A stretch of DNA of 64,000 nt from the NCBI RefSeq assembly GCF_006491595.2, contig NZ_VEVQ02000001.1, forward strand, positions 434,001-498,000, read 5' to 3'. The DNA is from Flavobacterium jejuense (GTDB taxonomy: Bacteria; Bacteroidota; Bacteroidia; Flavobacteriales; Flavobacteriaceae). The position numbers were made by a program, and so were the translations under genes. Shown piece after piece: positions 16,304-24,197 of this stretch. Each line of letters opens with the position of its first letter. Position 1 is the first letter of the stretch. The notes beneath the pieces are model-generated. The model had not been told where the DNA came from. It searched no databases and saw nothing but the letters and a program-made list of their open reading frames with translations.

Positions 16304-18025
16304 ACTATTTAAATTGGAATTACTATTATTTTTTGAGAGTAACTGTATGAAAAAAGACAAAAATAGCGTTAAAACTACTCCAATAAAATTAAGCCACAAA
16401 TAACTTAATTTTTCATCTTCTGGTAGAATATGAATGTAAAAATAGTAAATAATGAAGATGATGCTTTGACTTAAACAGGCTCCAATAAATATAGCATTTC
16501 CTCTAATGTACTTGATATAGAAGCCAACCAAAAATATTCCTAAAACTGTTCCATAAAATATGGAACCTATTATGTTTACTAATTGAATTAAATTTTCAAA
16601 TAGGGAACTAATACAAGCGAAACCTATAGCAACAATCCCCCAAAATAGAGTAAAATACTGGGTTGCATAAACATAATGTTTATCGGATTTTTCACTTACG
16701 TTTCTTTTGTATATATCTATAGCAGTTGTTGCTGCTAAAGAATTTAAACCAGATGCACTCGAAGACATTGCTGCACTAAAAATAACTGCTAAAAGTAAGC
16801 CTAACAACCCTTTTGGAAGGTAATGTAAAATAAAATAAAGAAAAACATAATCTTTGTCATTGGTTTCGGAACCATTATCTACTTTTTTAATGATATCCTT
16901 TGCATCTTCTCTAAGTTCTTTTTCTTTTAGAGATAAAGCTACCATTTGTTTTCTTAATGCTGGATTATCAAAATCATTATGCTGTAATTGTTCTATATAA
17001 ATTTTATTGACTACTTTTTTTTCTTCATTAACTAGTTGCAGTTTATTTTCAATTTTTTCATAATCAACTTTATAAGTAGACGCTTTTACCTTAGTAACAT
17101 TATTTGGGTTAAAGTGAAGCGGAGCATCATTAAATTGAAAAAAGACAAAAACTAAAACACCAGTTAAAAGTATAAAAAATTGCATAGGAACTTTTAAAAC
17201 ACCATTCATGATTAATCCCATTTGGCTTTCTTTTACAGATTTACCTGAAAGGTATCTTCCTACTTGAGATTGATCGGTTCCAAAATAAGAAAGCATAAGA
17301 AAAAAGCCACCAGTAATTCCGCTCCAAAAGGTATACCTTGTTTTTGGGTTATAGGAAAAGTCTAAAATATTCATTTTTCCATTGGCTCCAGCCACATGAA
17401 GTACATTTCCAAAATCGAGTTCTTCTGGAAGGTAATCAAGAATTAAGAAAAAAGTAATAAACATTCCCAAAAGAATAACAAACATTTGATGCTTTTGAGT
17501 TACATTAACTGCTTTAGTTCCTCCTGTTACAGTATAAACAATAACTAATGTACCTATTATAATATTTAGCATGGTTAAATTCCATCCAAGTAAAGCAGAT
17601 AAAATAATAGAAGGAGCATAAATTGTAATTCCTGTACCTAAACCTCTTTGAATTAAAAACAATACAGACGCTAAGGTTCTAGTTCTAATGTCAAAACGTT
17701 GTTCTAAATATTCATAAGCTGTAAATACTTTTAATTTATGGTAAATAGGAATAAAAGTATAGGCTATGACTATCATTGCTAGAGGTAATCCAAAATAAAA
17801 TTGAACAAAACCCATTCCATCATGGTAGGCTTGTCCAGGTGTAGATAAAAAAGTAATAGCACTTGCTTGCGTAGCCATTACAGAAAGACCTACAGTAAAC
17901 CATGGAGTTTCATTATTATCTAATAAATAATCTTTTACATTAGCACTTCCTTTTGTTTTTAAAGCTCCATAGATAACTATAAATAACAAAGTACAAGATA
18001 ATACAATCCAATCTAAATTTTCCAT
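16286..18025 (-). CDS. Sodium:solute symporter (SSS family)
   Basis: A 579-residue inner-membrane transporter with about 13 transmembrane segments. Family motifs seen include PWFTVGLSVMATQASAITFLSTPGQAYHDGMGF near residues 41-75, QRFDIRTRTLASVLFLIQRGLGTGITIYAP, and SAAMSSSASGLNSLAATTAIDIYKR near residues 416-440. A hydrophilic insertion of roughly 80 residues near 300-390 carries many Lys and Glu. The substrate is probably a sugar or sialic-acid-like or amide compound; sequence alone does not say. It follows a 34-residue membrane peptide and a PIG-L deacetylase on the same strand, so import and deacetylation of one compound is plausible. Confidence 0.9.
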   Translation of the reverse strand: MENLDWIVLSCTLLFIVIYGALKTKGSANVKDYLLDNNETPWFTVGLSVMATQASAITFLSTPGQAYHDGMGFVQFYFGLPLAMIVIAYTFIPIYHKLKVFTAYEYLEQRFDIRTRTLASVLFLIQRGLGTGITIYAPSIILSALLGWNLTMLNIIIGTLVIVYTVTGGTKAVNVTQKHQMFVILLGMFITFFLILDYLPEELDFGNVLHVAGANGKMNILDFSYNPKTRYTFWSGITGGFFLMLSYFGTDQSQVGRYLSGKSVKESQMGLIMNGVLKVPMQFFILLTGVLVFVFFQFNDAPLHFNPNNVTKVKASTYKVDYEKIENKLQLVNEEKKVVNKIYIEQLQHNDFDNPALRKQMVALSLKEKELREDAKDIIKKVDNGSETNDKDYVFLYFILHYLPKGLLGLLLAVIFSAAMSSSASGLNSLAATTAIDIYKRNVSEKSDKHYVYATQYFTLFWGIVAIGFACISSLFENLIQLVNIIGSIFYGTVLGIFLVGFYIKYIRGNAIFIGACLSQSIIFIIYYFYIHILPEDEKLSYLWLNFIGVVLTLFLSFFIQLLSKNNSNSNLNSKEELV

Positions 18026-18026
18026 A

Positions 18027-18131
18027 TTATGAGAATACTTCCATTAGTAAAACGAAAATTAAAATATAAATTGCATTTAGGATTAGCACGTAATTATAAC
18101 TTCTTTTCCATTCATTTTTTTGTTTTGTCAT
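18027..18131 (-). CDS. Small membrane peptide between deacetylase and symporter
   Basis: A 34-residue reading frame (ATG complementary to 18129-18131, stop at 18027-18029). The N-terminus is basic and polar (MTKQKNEWKRSYNY), followed by one hydrophobic helix of about 18 residues (VLILNAIYILIFVLLMEV). It starts seven bases after the stop of the deacetylase gene and its stop codon is one base away from the symporter ATG, so it fits exactly in the operon gap. The layout suggests a real translationally coupled peptide, perhaps a small partner of the symporter. I infer this; homologues were not searched. Confidence 0.6.
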   Translation of the reverse strand: MTKQKNEWKRSYNYVLILNAIYILIFVLLMEVFS

Positions 18132-18138
18132 AGTGTTT

Positions 18139-20583
18139 TTATTTGTCTAGAGAAATTAGATTAACTAAAAGACGATAAGCTCCTGAAACTCCTTCCGGTA
18201 ATTCTCTAAAAAAGCTTAGTCCAGTGTAAATATAATTTCCTTTTCCATATTTAGCAACTAATAATGCTCCTTCTTTTTGATCTTCTCCATCATCTGCAGC
18301 TGACAAAATAGGAGTAAACGCTTTATTCCATTTATTTGGATAATATAAGCCTTGTTCCTGAACCCAGTTTTCAAAATCTTTAGTTGTAATTTTATTTGGA
18401 GTATTCAGTACAGGGTTACTAGGCGCTAAAAAGGTAACTTTTGCTTTTTCATTAGTAACTCTATCTCTTGAAATTGATAGTTCAAATGGAGCAACATCTT
18501 TTGTAATTAAACCACTAGTTGTGTTATATTGAACAATAAGATTTCCACCATTTTCCACATATTTGAATAATTCTTTTTGTTTGAATTTTAAATCTTCAAT
18601 GGTGTTGAAAGCTCTAATTCCTAATATTATAGCATCAAATTTGTTTAAAATAGCAGCATTTAATTCGTTTGGACTAATATAAGAAATATTGTAGCCTATA
18701 TTTTCTAAATATTTGCCTACTTCATCACCAGCACCAATCAAATAACCTATATTTTTGCCTTTAGTTTTAATATCTAGTTTGACTAATTTTCCTTCGGATG
18801 GTTGTAAAATAGTTTGTTTTGGAATGTGATCGTATTTAATTTCAACACATTCTAATTGGTGTTTTTCCTTAGTTGTTTCAATTTCAACTGAAAAATCAAC
18901 ATTACTTTCATTTTTTGGTGGATACACTTTAAAATTAACCGTTTTTTCATCATTTTTTATAGCGATACTAAAAGGAATTTCATTCGGCTCTACTCTCCAA
19001 TTATTAGGTACAACTAATCGAGCTTTTCCAGAGCTATTTTCTTTGTTTGTTTTAAGTTTTACTAGAATATCTTTTGGTGCATTAGTATTAAAAATAGATA
19101 CTTTATTTGCAATTTCTGAAGTAACTTCTGGTAAAATAGAAAATGGAATGTAGGTTTCTCCTTTTCTGCGGTCATTCATTTTGTAAACTAAATTTTTTAC
19201 AAAATCAATTTTTGTTCCTTCAATTTCTATGGAAAAAATGACAGGAAATTGTAATTTTTCTTCTGGATAAATTCGAATTGCTTTATTAGAAACTTGATAC
19301 ATTCCTACTGTTGGTTTTTCTTTTAACCAAAATAGATTGGTATAATCAACTGAATTTGGAATTTGGAAATTCTTTTCTTCGAAGTTTATTTTTTCATTAT
19401 TAGTTAATTCAACTTCTTTTACCTTTTTAGGTTGATTTAAAATGGAATAACTTAGTAATTTTATTTTTGAATGACTTCTATTAATTACTTCAAAATTGAT
19501 TGTAATTGCTTCATTTTTAGTAGCATTTTCAACAGAAGAAACGGCTTCTAAATACATACCACTACAAGCTTCTATTATTTTTAGAATTTCTTTTGTTTTA
19601 TCGATTTTCCAATAAGAATCTTCTAATTTTTGAATTAATAAGTAGGCTTTTACTAGTTGTGGAATATGTGATGCAGGATTATTGAAATCAAAATTATTTT
19701 GAATAGGAGTTAAGATTTTACCAATAGACTCACCTCCTTTAATTCGGTTCCATGAGGTGTCAATTCCATCAAAAATATTAGTAACATTTGGTAAATCTCC
19801 TTTTAATAATTCTAAGTATTCGGTTTCATTTCCTCTTGAACCTGTAGATCCAAAACCTTGACATTGATGCTGACTTCTACTTAAGGCTGCTATTTCATGG
19901 TTGCTTTTGCCTTTCAGAGGATAATAGACATTAGCATTAAAAGCAATTAAATTAGATTTATCCGCTTTTTCAAAAGCTTCTTCACTACCATAAAACCACC
20001 AAGAAGTGTTAAAAAAGACTCTTTTGGGTTTTGTTTTTAATTGTTCATAAGCTTCTAAACTTAGGATTGCTGAAGCAGTATGATGACCATGAGTAGTTCC
20101 TGGAGTTCTATGATTAAAACGATTAATAACAATATCTGGATGAAAAGTTTCCATCACTTGAACAACATCTTCAAGAACTTGTTCTTTGTTCCAGATGGAA
20201 AATGTTTCGCTAGGTTCTTTAGAGTAACCAAAGTCATTGGCACGAGTAAAAAATTGGTTCCCACCATCTATATTTCTAGCAGCTAATAGTTCTTGAGTAC
20301 GAATAGCTCCTAATTTTTCTCTTAATTCTGGACCGATTAGATTTTGACCTCCATCTCCTCGAGTTAGAGATAAATAAGCTGTTTCTGCATGATAATGATT
20401 CGCAAAATAAGTGATTAAGCGTGTGTTTTCATCATCAGGATGTGCAGCTACATACAATACTTTACCTAGAAAATTTAATTTTTGAATTTCTTCAAATATC
20501 TGATTTGAATTTAATTTCTTCGGAGCTTGTGCCTGAATAATTATAGTAAATAATAAAAGTAGTGCAGTATAATTCCTTCTCAT
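18139..20583 (-). CDS. PIG-L family deacetylase with C-terminal GATase-like domain
   Basis: An 814-residue secreted enzyme with a signal peptide (to about residue 20). The PIG-L/LmbE zinc site is visible as AHPDDE at residues 47-52 and a downstream HGHH near residue 167, with RGDGGQN between. PIG-L enzymes remove N-acetyl groups from GlcNAc-containing compounds. The middle of the protein is beta-sandwich-like. A C-terminal part near residues 620-810 (IGYLIGAGDEVGKYLENIGYNI, DAIILGIRAFNT, ENGGNLIVQYNTTSG) looks like a ThuA/glutamine amidotransferase-like fold. It heads the operon with the small peptide and the symporter. Periplasmic action on an acetylated sugar is inferred. Confidence 0.88.
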   Translation of the reverse strand: MRRNYTALLLLFTIIIQAQAPKKLNSNQIFEEIQKLNFLGKVLYVAAHPDDENTRLITYFANHYHAETAYLSLTRGDGGQNLIGPELREKLGAIRTQELLAARNIDGGNQFFTRANDFGYSKEPSETFSIWNKEQVLEDVVQVMETFHPDIVINRFNHRTPGTTHGHHTASAILSLEAYEQLKTKPKRVFFNTSWWFYGSEEAFEKADKSNLIAFNANVYYPLKGKSNHEIAALSRSQHQCQGFGSTGSRGNETEYLELLKGDLPNVTNIFDGIDTSWNRIKGGESIGKILTPIQNNFDFNNPASHIPQLVKAYLLIQKLEDSYWKIDKTKEILKIIEACSGMYLEAVSSVENATKNEAITINFEVINRSHSKIKLLSYSILNQPKKVKEVELTNNEKINFEEKNFQIPNSVDYTNLFWLKEKPTVGMYQVSNKAIRIYPEEKLQFPVIFSIEIEGTKIDFVKNLVYKMNDRRKGETYIPFSILPEVTSEIANKVSIFNTNAPKDILVKLKTNKENSSGKARLVVPNNWRVEPNEIPFSIAIKNDEKTVNFKVYPPKNESNVDFSVEIETTKEKHQLECVEIKYDHIPKQTILQPSEGKLVKLDIKTKGKNIGYLIGAGDEVGKYLENIGYNISYISPNELNAAILNKFDAIILGIRAFNTIEDLKFKQKELFKYVENGGNLIVQYNTTSGLITKDVAPFELSISRDRVTNEKAKVTFLAPSNPVLNTPNKITTKDFENWVQEQGLYYPNKWNKAFTPILSAADDGEDQKEGALLVAKYGKGNYIYTGLSFFRELPEGVSGAYRLLVNLISLDK

Positions 20584-20628
20584 TTGTGTTGTTTTTTTAA
20601 TTTCAAATTGAAATTGAGCCTAAAATTA

Positions 20629-20657
20629 AAAAAGGAAGATTAAAATACTTCCTTTTT
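20629..20657 (-). terminator. Terminator of the DUF2520-to-MscS operon
   Basis: A 10-bp stem, AAAAAGGAAG (20629-20638) with CTTCCTTTTT (20648-20657), and a 9-base loop, located 21 bases after the MscS stop codon. On the minus strand the stem ends in a T-run. Confidence 0.8.
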
Positions 20658-20678
20658 AACATTAATTTATAAGATGAT

Positions 20679-21215
20679 TTAATCTGTAAATTCTTTATCT
20701 TCGAATGTTGACTTTATAATTAAAATTCCTTTTTGCATCAATAAGTTATTGGGATAAGTGATTTTCTCATCATTAATTGTTTTCAAAATGATATAAAAAG
20801 CCTTTATGTCTTCAATTTCTCCTTCTAAAGGGTAATCTTTATCTAGTATTTTAATTTTATCACCAATTTTAAAAGGATAAGAAAAGAAAAGTATAATTCC
20901 AGCTGAAATATTACTTAATATTGACCACTGCGCAAAGGATGCAACACCTACAACTGCAAAAACAGATGAGATAAATAAAAATATTTGTTCTCTTTTTACA
21001 CCCCAAATAATGACAATTGAAAATATAGCCAATAAGCCGAGTAGGATATTGATGTATTTAATAACTAAATTAGTCCTATGTTCTAAAGATTCATTAATTC
21101 TAGCGAATTTTTTGATAACTTCAGCAAAGAATAATCGTGAAATTAAAAAAATACAAATGGTAATAAAAGTTAGTATTTCTTCATGTAAGTATGGGTTTTC
21201 AATTAATTTTAGCAT
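20679..21215 (-). CDS. Small MscS-type mechanosensitive channel
   Basis: A 178-residue membrane protein with three hydrophobic segments (about residues 12-30, 52-72 and 78-115). The third contains the MscS pore-lining pattern GVASFAQWSILSNISAGIILFFSYPFKIGDKI. A short beta domain follows, and the large C-terminal cage domain of E. coli MscS is truncated. It probably releases solutes under osmotic downshock. It is the last gene of the five-gene operon starting at 24067, and its start overlaps the end of maf by 17 bases, which indicates translational coupling. Confidence 0.85.
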   Translation of the reverse strand: MLKLIENPYLHEEILTFITICIFLISRLFFAEVIKKFARINESLEHRTNLVIKYINILLGLLAIFSIVIIWGVKREQIFLFISSVFAVVGVASFAQWSILSNISAGIILFFSYPFKIGDKIKILDKDYPLEGEIEDIKAFYIILKTINDEKITYPNNLLMQKGILIIKSTFEDKEFTD

Positions 21216-21789
21216 AATCTAATAATTTTGAATATACTTTTTCAACGGGTAAGCCTACTACATTAGTATATGAACCTTCTATTTTTGTAATTCCAATTAA
21301 ACCAATCCATTCTTGAATACCATAAGATCCTGCTTTGTCAAATGGTTCGTAATGGTCTAAATAATAGGTTATTTCAGTATCTAATAAATTTTTAAAAGTA
21401 ACTTTAGTTATTTCATAAATAGTTTCGGTTCTATCCTTTGTTTTAAAACAAACAGATGTAATTACTTCATGTGTTTTATCTGACATAGATTGTAACATTT
21501 GAAAAGCATCTTCATAATTTTTAGGTTTACCCAAAGCTTCTTTGTTATGCCAAACAATAGTATCACTAGTTATTAAAATATCATTTTCTTGAAGATTTTC
21601 AAAAACACTAGCTTTCAATTCGGCTAAATAATTGGTTATTTCTTCAGCATTTAATGTATTTGGATAAATTTCATCAATTTCTTTTAATTGAATAGTATAT
21701 GAGATATCCATTTCTTTAAAAAACTGTTGTCTTCTTGGTGATCCAGAAGCTAAAATAATGTTGTATTGGTTTAATTTATCCTTGAGCAT
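21199..21789 (-). CDS. maf: Maf-family nucleoside triphosphate pyrophosphatase
   Basis: A 196-residue cytoplasmic enzyme that hydrolyses non-canonical or excess nucleoside triphosphates to monophosphates. Motifs seen: ILASGSPRRQQFFKEM at the N-terminus (Maf signature SxSPRR), TSDTIVWHN with the metal-binding Asp, GKPKNYEDAFQML, and DKAGSYGIQ near residue 150. Length is normal. It overlaps the prenyltransferase gene by 14 bases upstream and the MscS gene by 17 bases downstream. The exact nucleotide preference (dTTP/UTP or m7GTP type) cannot be told by eye. Confidence 0.93.
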   Translation of the reverse strand: MLKDKLNQYNIILASGSPRRQQFFKEMDISYTIQLKEIDEIYPNTLNAEEITNYLAELKASVFENLQENDILITSDTIVWHNKEALGKPKNYEDAFQMLQSMSDKTHEVITSVCFKTKDRTETIYEITKVTFKNLLDTEITYYLDHYEPFDKAGSYGIQEWIGLIGITKIEGSYTNVVGLPVEKVYSKLLDYAKIN

Positions 21790-22723
21790 TTTTTATAGCA
21801 TAAGTGATTATTGCGATGGAAAGTATTCCAAAAAATAAAACTAATTTTAGAATAGTGCTAACATGTTTAAACTCAAATTTTGATTTGGCACTCCATAGTT
21901 TTATCATACAGTAGAGTAGTGGTCCAATTACAAATAATAATCCGTAAAGGAAAACATAATTGTAATCAAGTAAATTTTTAGTAATGTAAAAAAGCAATAA
22001 AAGAATAGGAATAATAATTAGAACACTTACTAATTTTGCTGTTCTAGTTTTTCCTAAAAGAAGAGGTAAGGTTTGAATACCTGAGGCATAATCTCCATCT
22101 GTATCTTCAATATCTTTTACTATTTCTCTGATCCAATTGATGATAAAAGCAAAAACAGCATAATCAAATAAAATTGCGAAAGCTTTCTTCATTTGGATTA
22201 CATTTCCGTCATAAGTTGCAGGAAACAAATCAAAAATTCCTAGAATAAGAATACTAAAAGATAAAATAAAAGCAACAATTATATTGCTTACTATTACAAT
22301 TTTTTTTAAAAAAGTTGAATAAACATATAATAAAGCAGTAGCAAATATGAATACTGTAAATAATCCTTTTTTACCAACAGCATTTGAAAGATAAAATCCA
22401 ATTCCAACTCCTATAATATTTAATACTACATAAATGTTATAAGCACTACTTTCTGAAATAGATTTACCAACAATTCTGTCCTTCGGTTTAGTAATTTCAT
22501 CATTATCTTGGTCCATAATGTTGTTAATTACATAACCAGCCGCAGCAATGCAGACTGTTGATAAAACTAATAATGCAAATTGAAAATGCGTCAATGATAA
22601 ATAATCATTTGAAGGCGTTAAAGTATTATAAGTTGCCGCTTTCAAATAAGTGTAACGAAAGAGTACTTGCATTAAAGCAAGAATAAGTAGGTTTTGAAAG
22701 CGTATAAGTTTTAAGTATTTCAT
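21776..22723 (-). CDS. UbiA-type geranylgeranylglycerol-phosphate geranylgeranyltransferase
   Basis: A 315-residue inner-membrane prenyltransferase with eight or nine transmembrane helices. The two Asp-rich motifs of UbiA enzymes are visible: NNIMDQDNDEITKPKDR near residues 66-82 and REIVKDIEDTDGD near residue 199. Flavobacterial members of this clade are named geranylgeranylglycerol-phosphate transferases by similarity to archaeal lipid enzymes, but the true substrate is uncertain; a quinone-like or other acceptor is possible. It lies in the same operon between the KdsC-like and maf genes. The upstream gap contains a short 14-bp tandem repeat. Confidence 0.85.
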   Translation of the reverse strand: MKYLKLIRFQNLLILALMQVLFRYTYLKAATYNTLTPSNDYLSLTHFQFALLVLSTVCIAAAGYVINNIMDQDNDEITKPKDRIVGKSISESSAYNIYVVLNIIGVGIGFYLSNAVGKKGLFTVFIFATALLYVYSTFLKKIVIVSNIIVAFILSFSILILGIFDLFPATYDGNVIQMKKAFAILFDYAVFAFIINWIREIVKDIEDTDGDYASGIQTLPLLLGKTRTAKLVSVLIIIPILLLLFYITKNLLDYNYVFLYGLLFVIGPLLYCMIKLWSAKSKFEFKHVSTILKLVLFFGILSIAIITYAIKNAQG

Positions 22724-22737
22724 ATTGTTGAGTAATT

Positions 22738-22775
22738 AGTGATAAGTAAACAGTGATAAGTAAACAGTGATAAGT
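22738..22775. repeat. 14-bp tandem repeat, about 2.7 copies
   Basis: The unit AGTGATAAGTAAAC starts at 22738, 22752 and 22766 (last copy partial). It fills most of the gap between the KdsC-like and UbiA genes, and is a simple slippage-prone sequence with no evident function. Confidence 0.8.
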
Positions 22776-22797
22776 TTGTATACTGAACACTATAAAA

Positions 22798-23325
22798 TCA
22801 ATCATATTTTGCATCAAAATGTTCCATCCATTTATGTTGTACTTTCATTACTTGTTCTATGACATCTCTTACGCAACCTTTTCCTCCGTCTTTATGAGAA
22901 ATATATTTTGATATCGCTTTAATTTCTGGTGCAGCATTTTGTGGACAGGTTGGTAAACCTACTAGTTTCATTACATGATAGTCTGGAATATCATCACCCA
23001 TATATAATACTTGTTCGGGTTTAATATTGTAAATATCTATGAATTCTTTAAAAGTTTCTACTTTATCAGAAATCCCTAAATGAATATCCGTTATTCCTAA
23101 ATTACGTAAACGCACTCGAACACCTTCATTACTTCCTCCAGAAATGATACAAACGGTGTAACCATTTTCAACAGCAGCTTTCATAGCATAACCATCTCGA
23201 ATGTTCATATTGCGAAGCATTTCACCCGTTTGAGTGACATGAATGGTTCCATCGGTAAGTACACCATCAACATCAAGGATGAAAGTGGTAATTTCGTTCA
23301 TTTGTTCTTTATAGCTTTTAGACAT
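22798..23325 (-). CDS. KdsC-like HAD phosphatase
   Basis: A 175-residue HAD phosphatase without a cap domain, of the KDO-8-phosphate phosphatase (KdsC/YrbI) family. Motif I is FILDVDGVLTDGTI, near residues 16-29. The Ser/Thr motif is CIISGGSN, the Lys motif includes DKVETFKE, and motif IV is YMGDDIPDYHVM. In Gram-negative bacteria the enzyme supplies KDO for lipopolysaccharide. No other KDO genes are near. It overlaps the DUF2520 gene by eight bases, as is common in Flavobacteria. The phosphatase class is secure; KDO-8-phosphate as substrate is by family. Confidence 0.88.
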   Translation of the reverse strand: MSKSYKEQMNEITTFILDVDGVLTDGTIHVTQTGEMLRNMNIRDGYAMKAAVENGYTVCIISGGSNEGVRVRLRNLGITDIHLGISDKVETFKEFIDIYNIKPEQVLYMGDDIPDYHVMKLVGLPTCPQNAAPEIKAISKYISHKDGGKGCVRDVIEQVMKVQHKWMEHFDAKYD

Positions 23326-24067
23326 TTTGTATGGATTGGGTTAATAAGGTATAAATTTCTTTGTAGTTTGAATCTTTTAAAAATTCGATATGTTTTTCAA
23401 TAGTTTTTGTATCCTTTCTTAGAGCTGGACCAGTTTGTGCTTCTTTTGGAGATAGTTCGGTTATTTTATTTGCAGTTTCTAGAATTAAAGGTTGTAAAAT
23501 TTCAAATGGAACTTCGTTATCATCGCAAATTTGGTTTCCAATTTCATACAAATGATTTACAAAATTACAAACAAAAACGGCAGCTACATGCAAACTTTTT
23601 CGTTGTTCAGATGAAATAGCAAACGCTTTTTTGGAAATAAGGTTGGCCAATGTTCCTAAAGTTTTATAATCTCTTTCATTTTCGGTTTCCAAACAAATAG
23701 GAATAGTTGAAAAATCAACCGCTTTTGATTTACTGAACGTTTGCAAGGGATAAAAAACACCTTTTCTGTTTTTATCATCTAAAACCGAAAGTTCAGAAGT
23801 ACCAGAAGTATGAACCACTAATCTATTTTCAAAAGGTAAATTACTTGAAACTTCTGCAATGGCATTATCAGAAACAGAAATAATATACAAATCGGCTTCT
23901 TTAAGATCTTGATAATTAGATGTAATTTGCTCTTTAGTAATTAAATGTGAAATACTACTCTTATTACGTGCAAAAACTTGAACCAACTCAATATCAGCTG
24001 ATTTCAACATCACTTGTAATAAGTGTTGAGCTACATTTCCACTACCGAGTAATACAATTTTAATCAT
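23318..24067 (-). CDS. Rossmann-like/DUF2520 domain protein
   Basis: A 249-residue cytoplasmic protein. The N-terminus carries a dinucleotide-binding loop, VLLGSGNVAQHLLQ. The strand-loop VVHTSGTSELSVL and FYPLQTFSK near residues 88-118 match the DUF2520 family (COG5495), related in fold to 6-phosphogluconate dehydrogenase-like and NADP oxidoreductases. The C-terminal helical domain includes HVAAVFVCNFVNHLYEI. The reaction is unknown. It is the first gene of the operon running to MscS, and its promoter lies in the 130 bases shared with the divergent LRR gene. Confidence 0.85.
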   Translation of the reverse strand: MIKIVLLGSGNVAQHLLQVMLKSADIELVQVFARNKSSISHLITKEQITSNYQDLKEADLYIISVSDNAIAEVSSNLPFENRLVVHTSGTSELSVLDDKNRKGVFYPLQTFSKSKAVDFSTIPICLETENERDYKTLGTLANLISKKAFAISSEQRKSLHVAAVFVCNFVNHLYEIGNQICDDNEVPFEILQPLILETANKITELSPKEAQTGPALRKDTKTIEKHIEFLKDSNYKEIYTLLTQSIQNV

Positions 24068-24172
24068 GTGGCTAAAATACTATTTTTTTAAAGAATTACA
24101 TTGTGAGAAATGACCAATATTATTTAGGATGTCGTTTTTTAAACAAAAAAAATGATAATTAAATATTTATAC

Positions 24173-24180
24173 TATTTTTG
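24173..24180 (+). promoter_or_regulatory. Candidate -7 promoter box TATTTTTG
   Basis: TATTTTTG fits TAnnTTTG and ends 17 bases before the first LRR gene's ATG. The second LRR gene has the same box at 26761-26768. A -33 box is not evident. Confidence 0.45.
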
Positions 24181-24197
24181 ATATATAAATTTAATAT

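Noticed and set aside
22626..22817. A 63-residue minus-strand frame across the KdsC-UbiA gap
   Set aside because: It overlaps two real genes and the 14-bp tandem repeat in its middle explains its odd composition.
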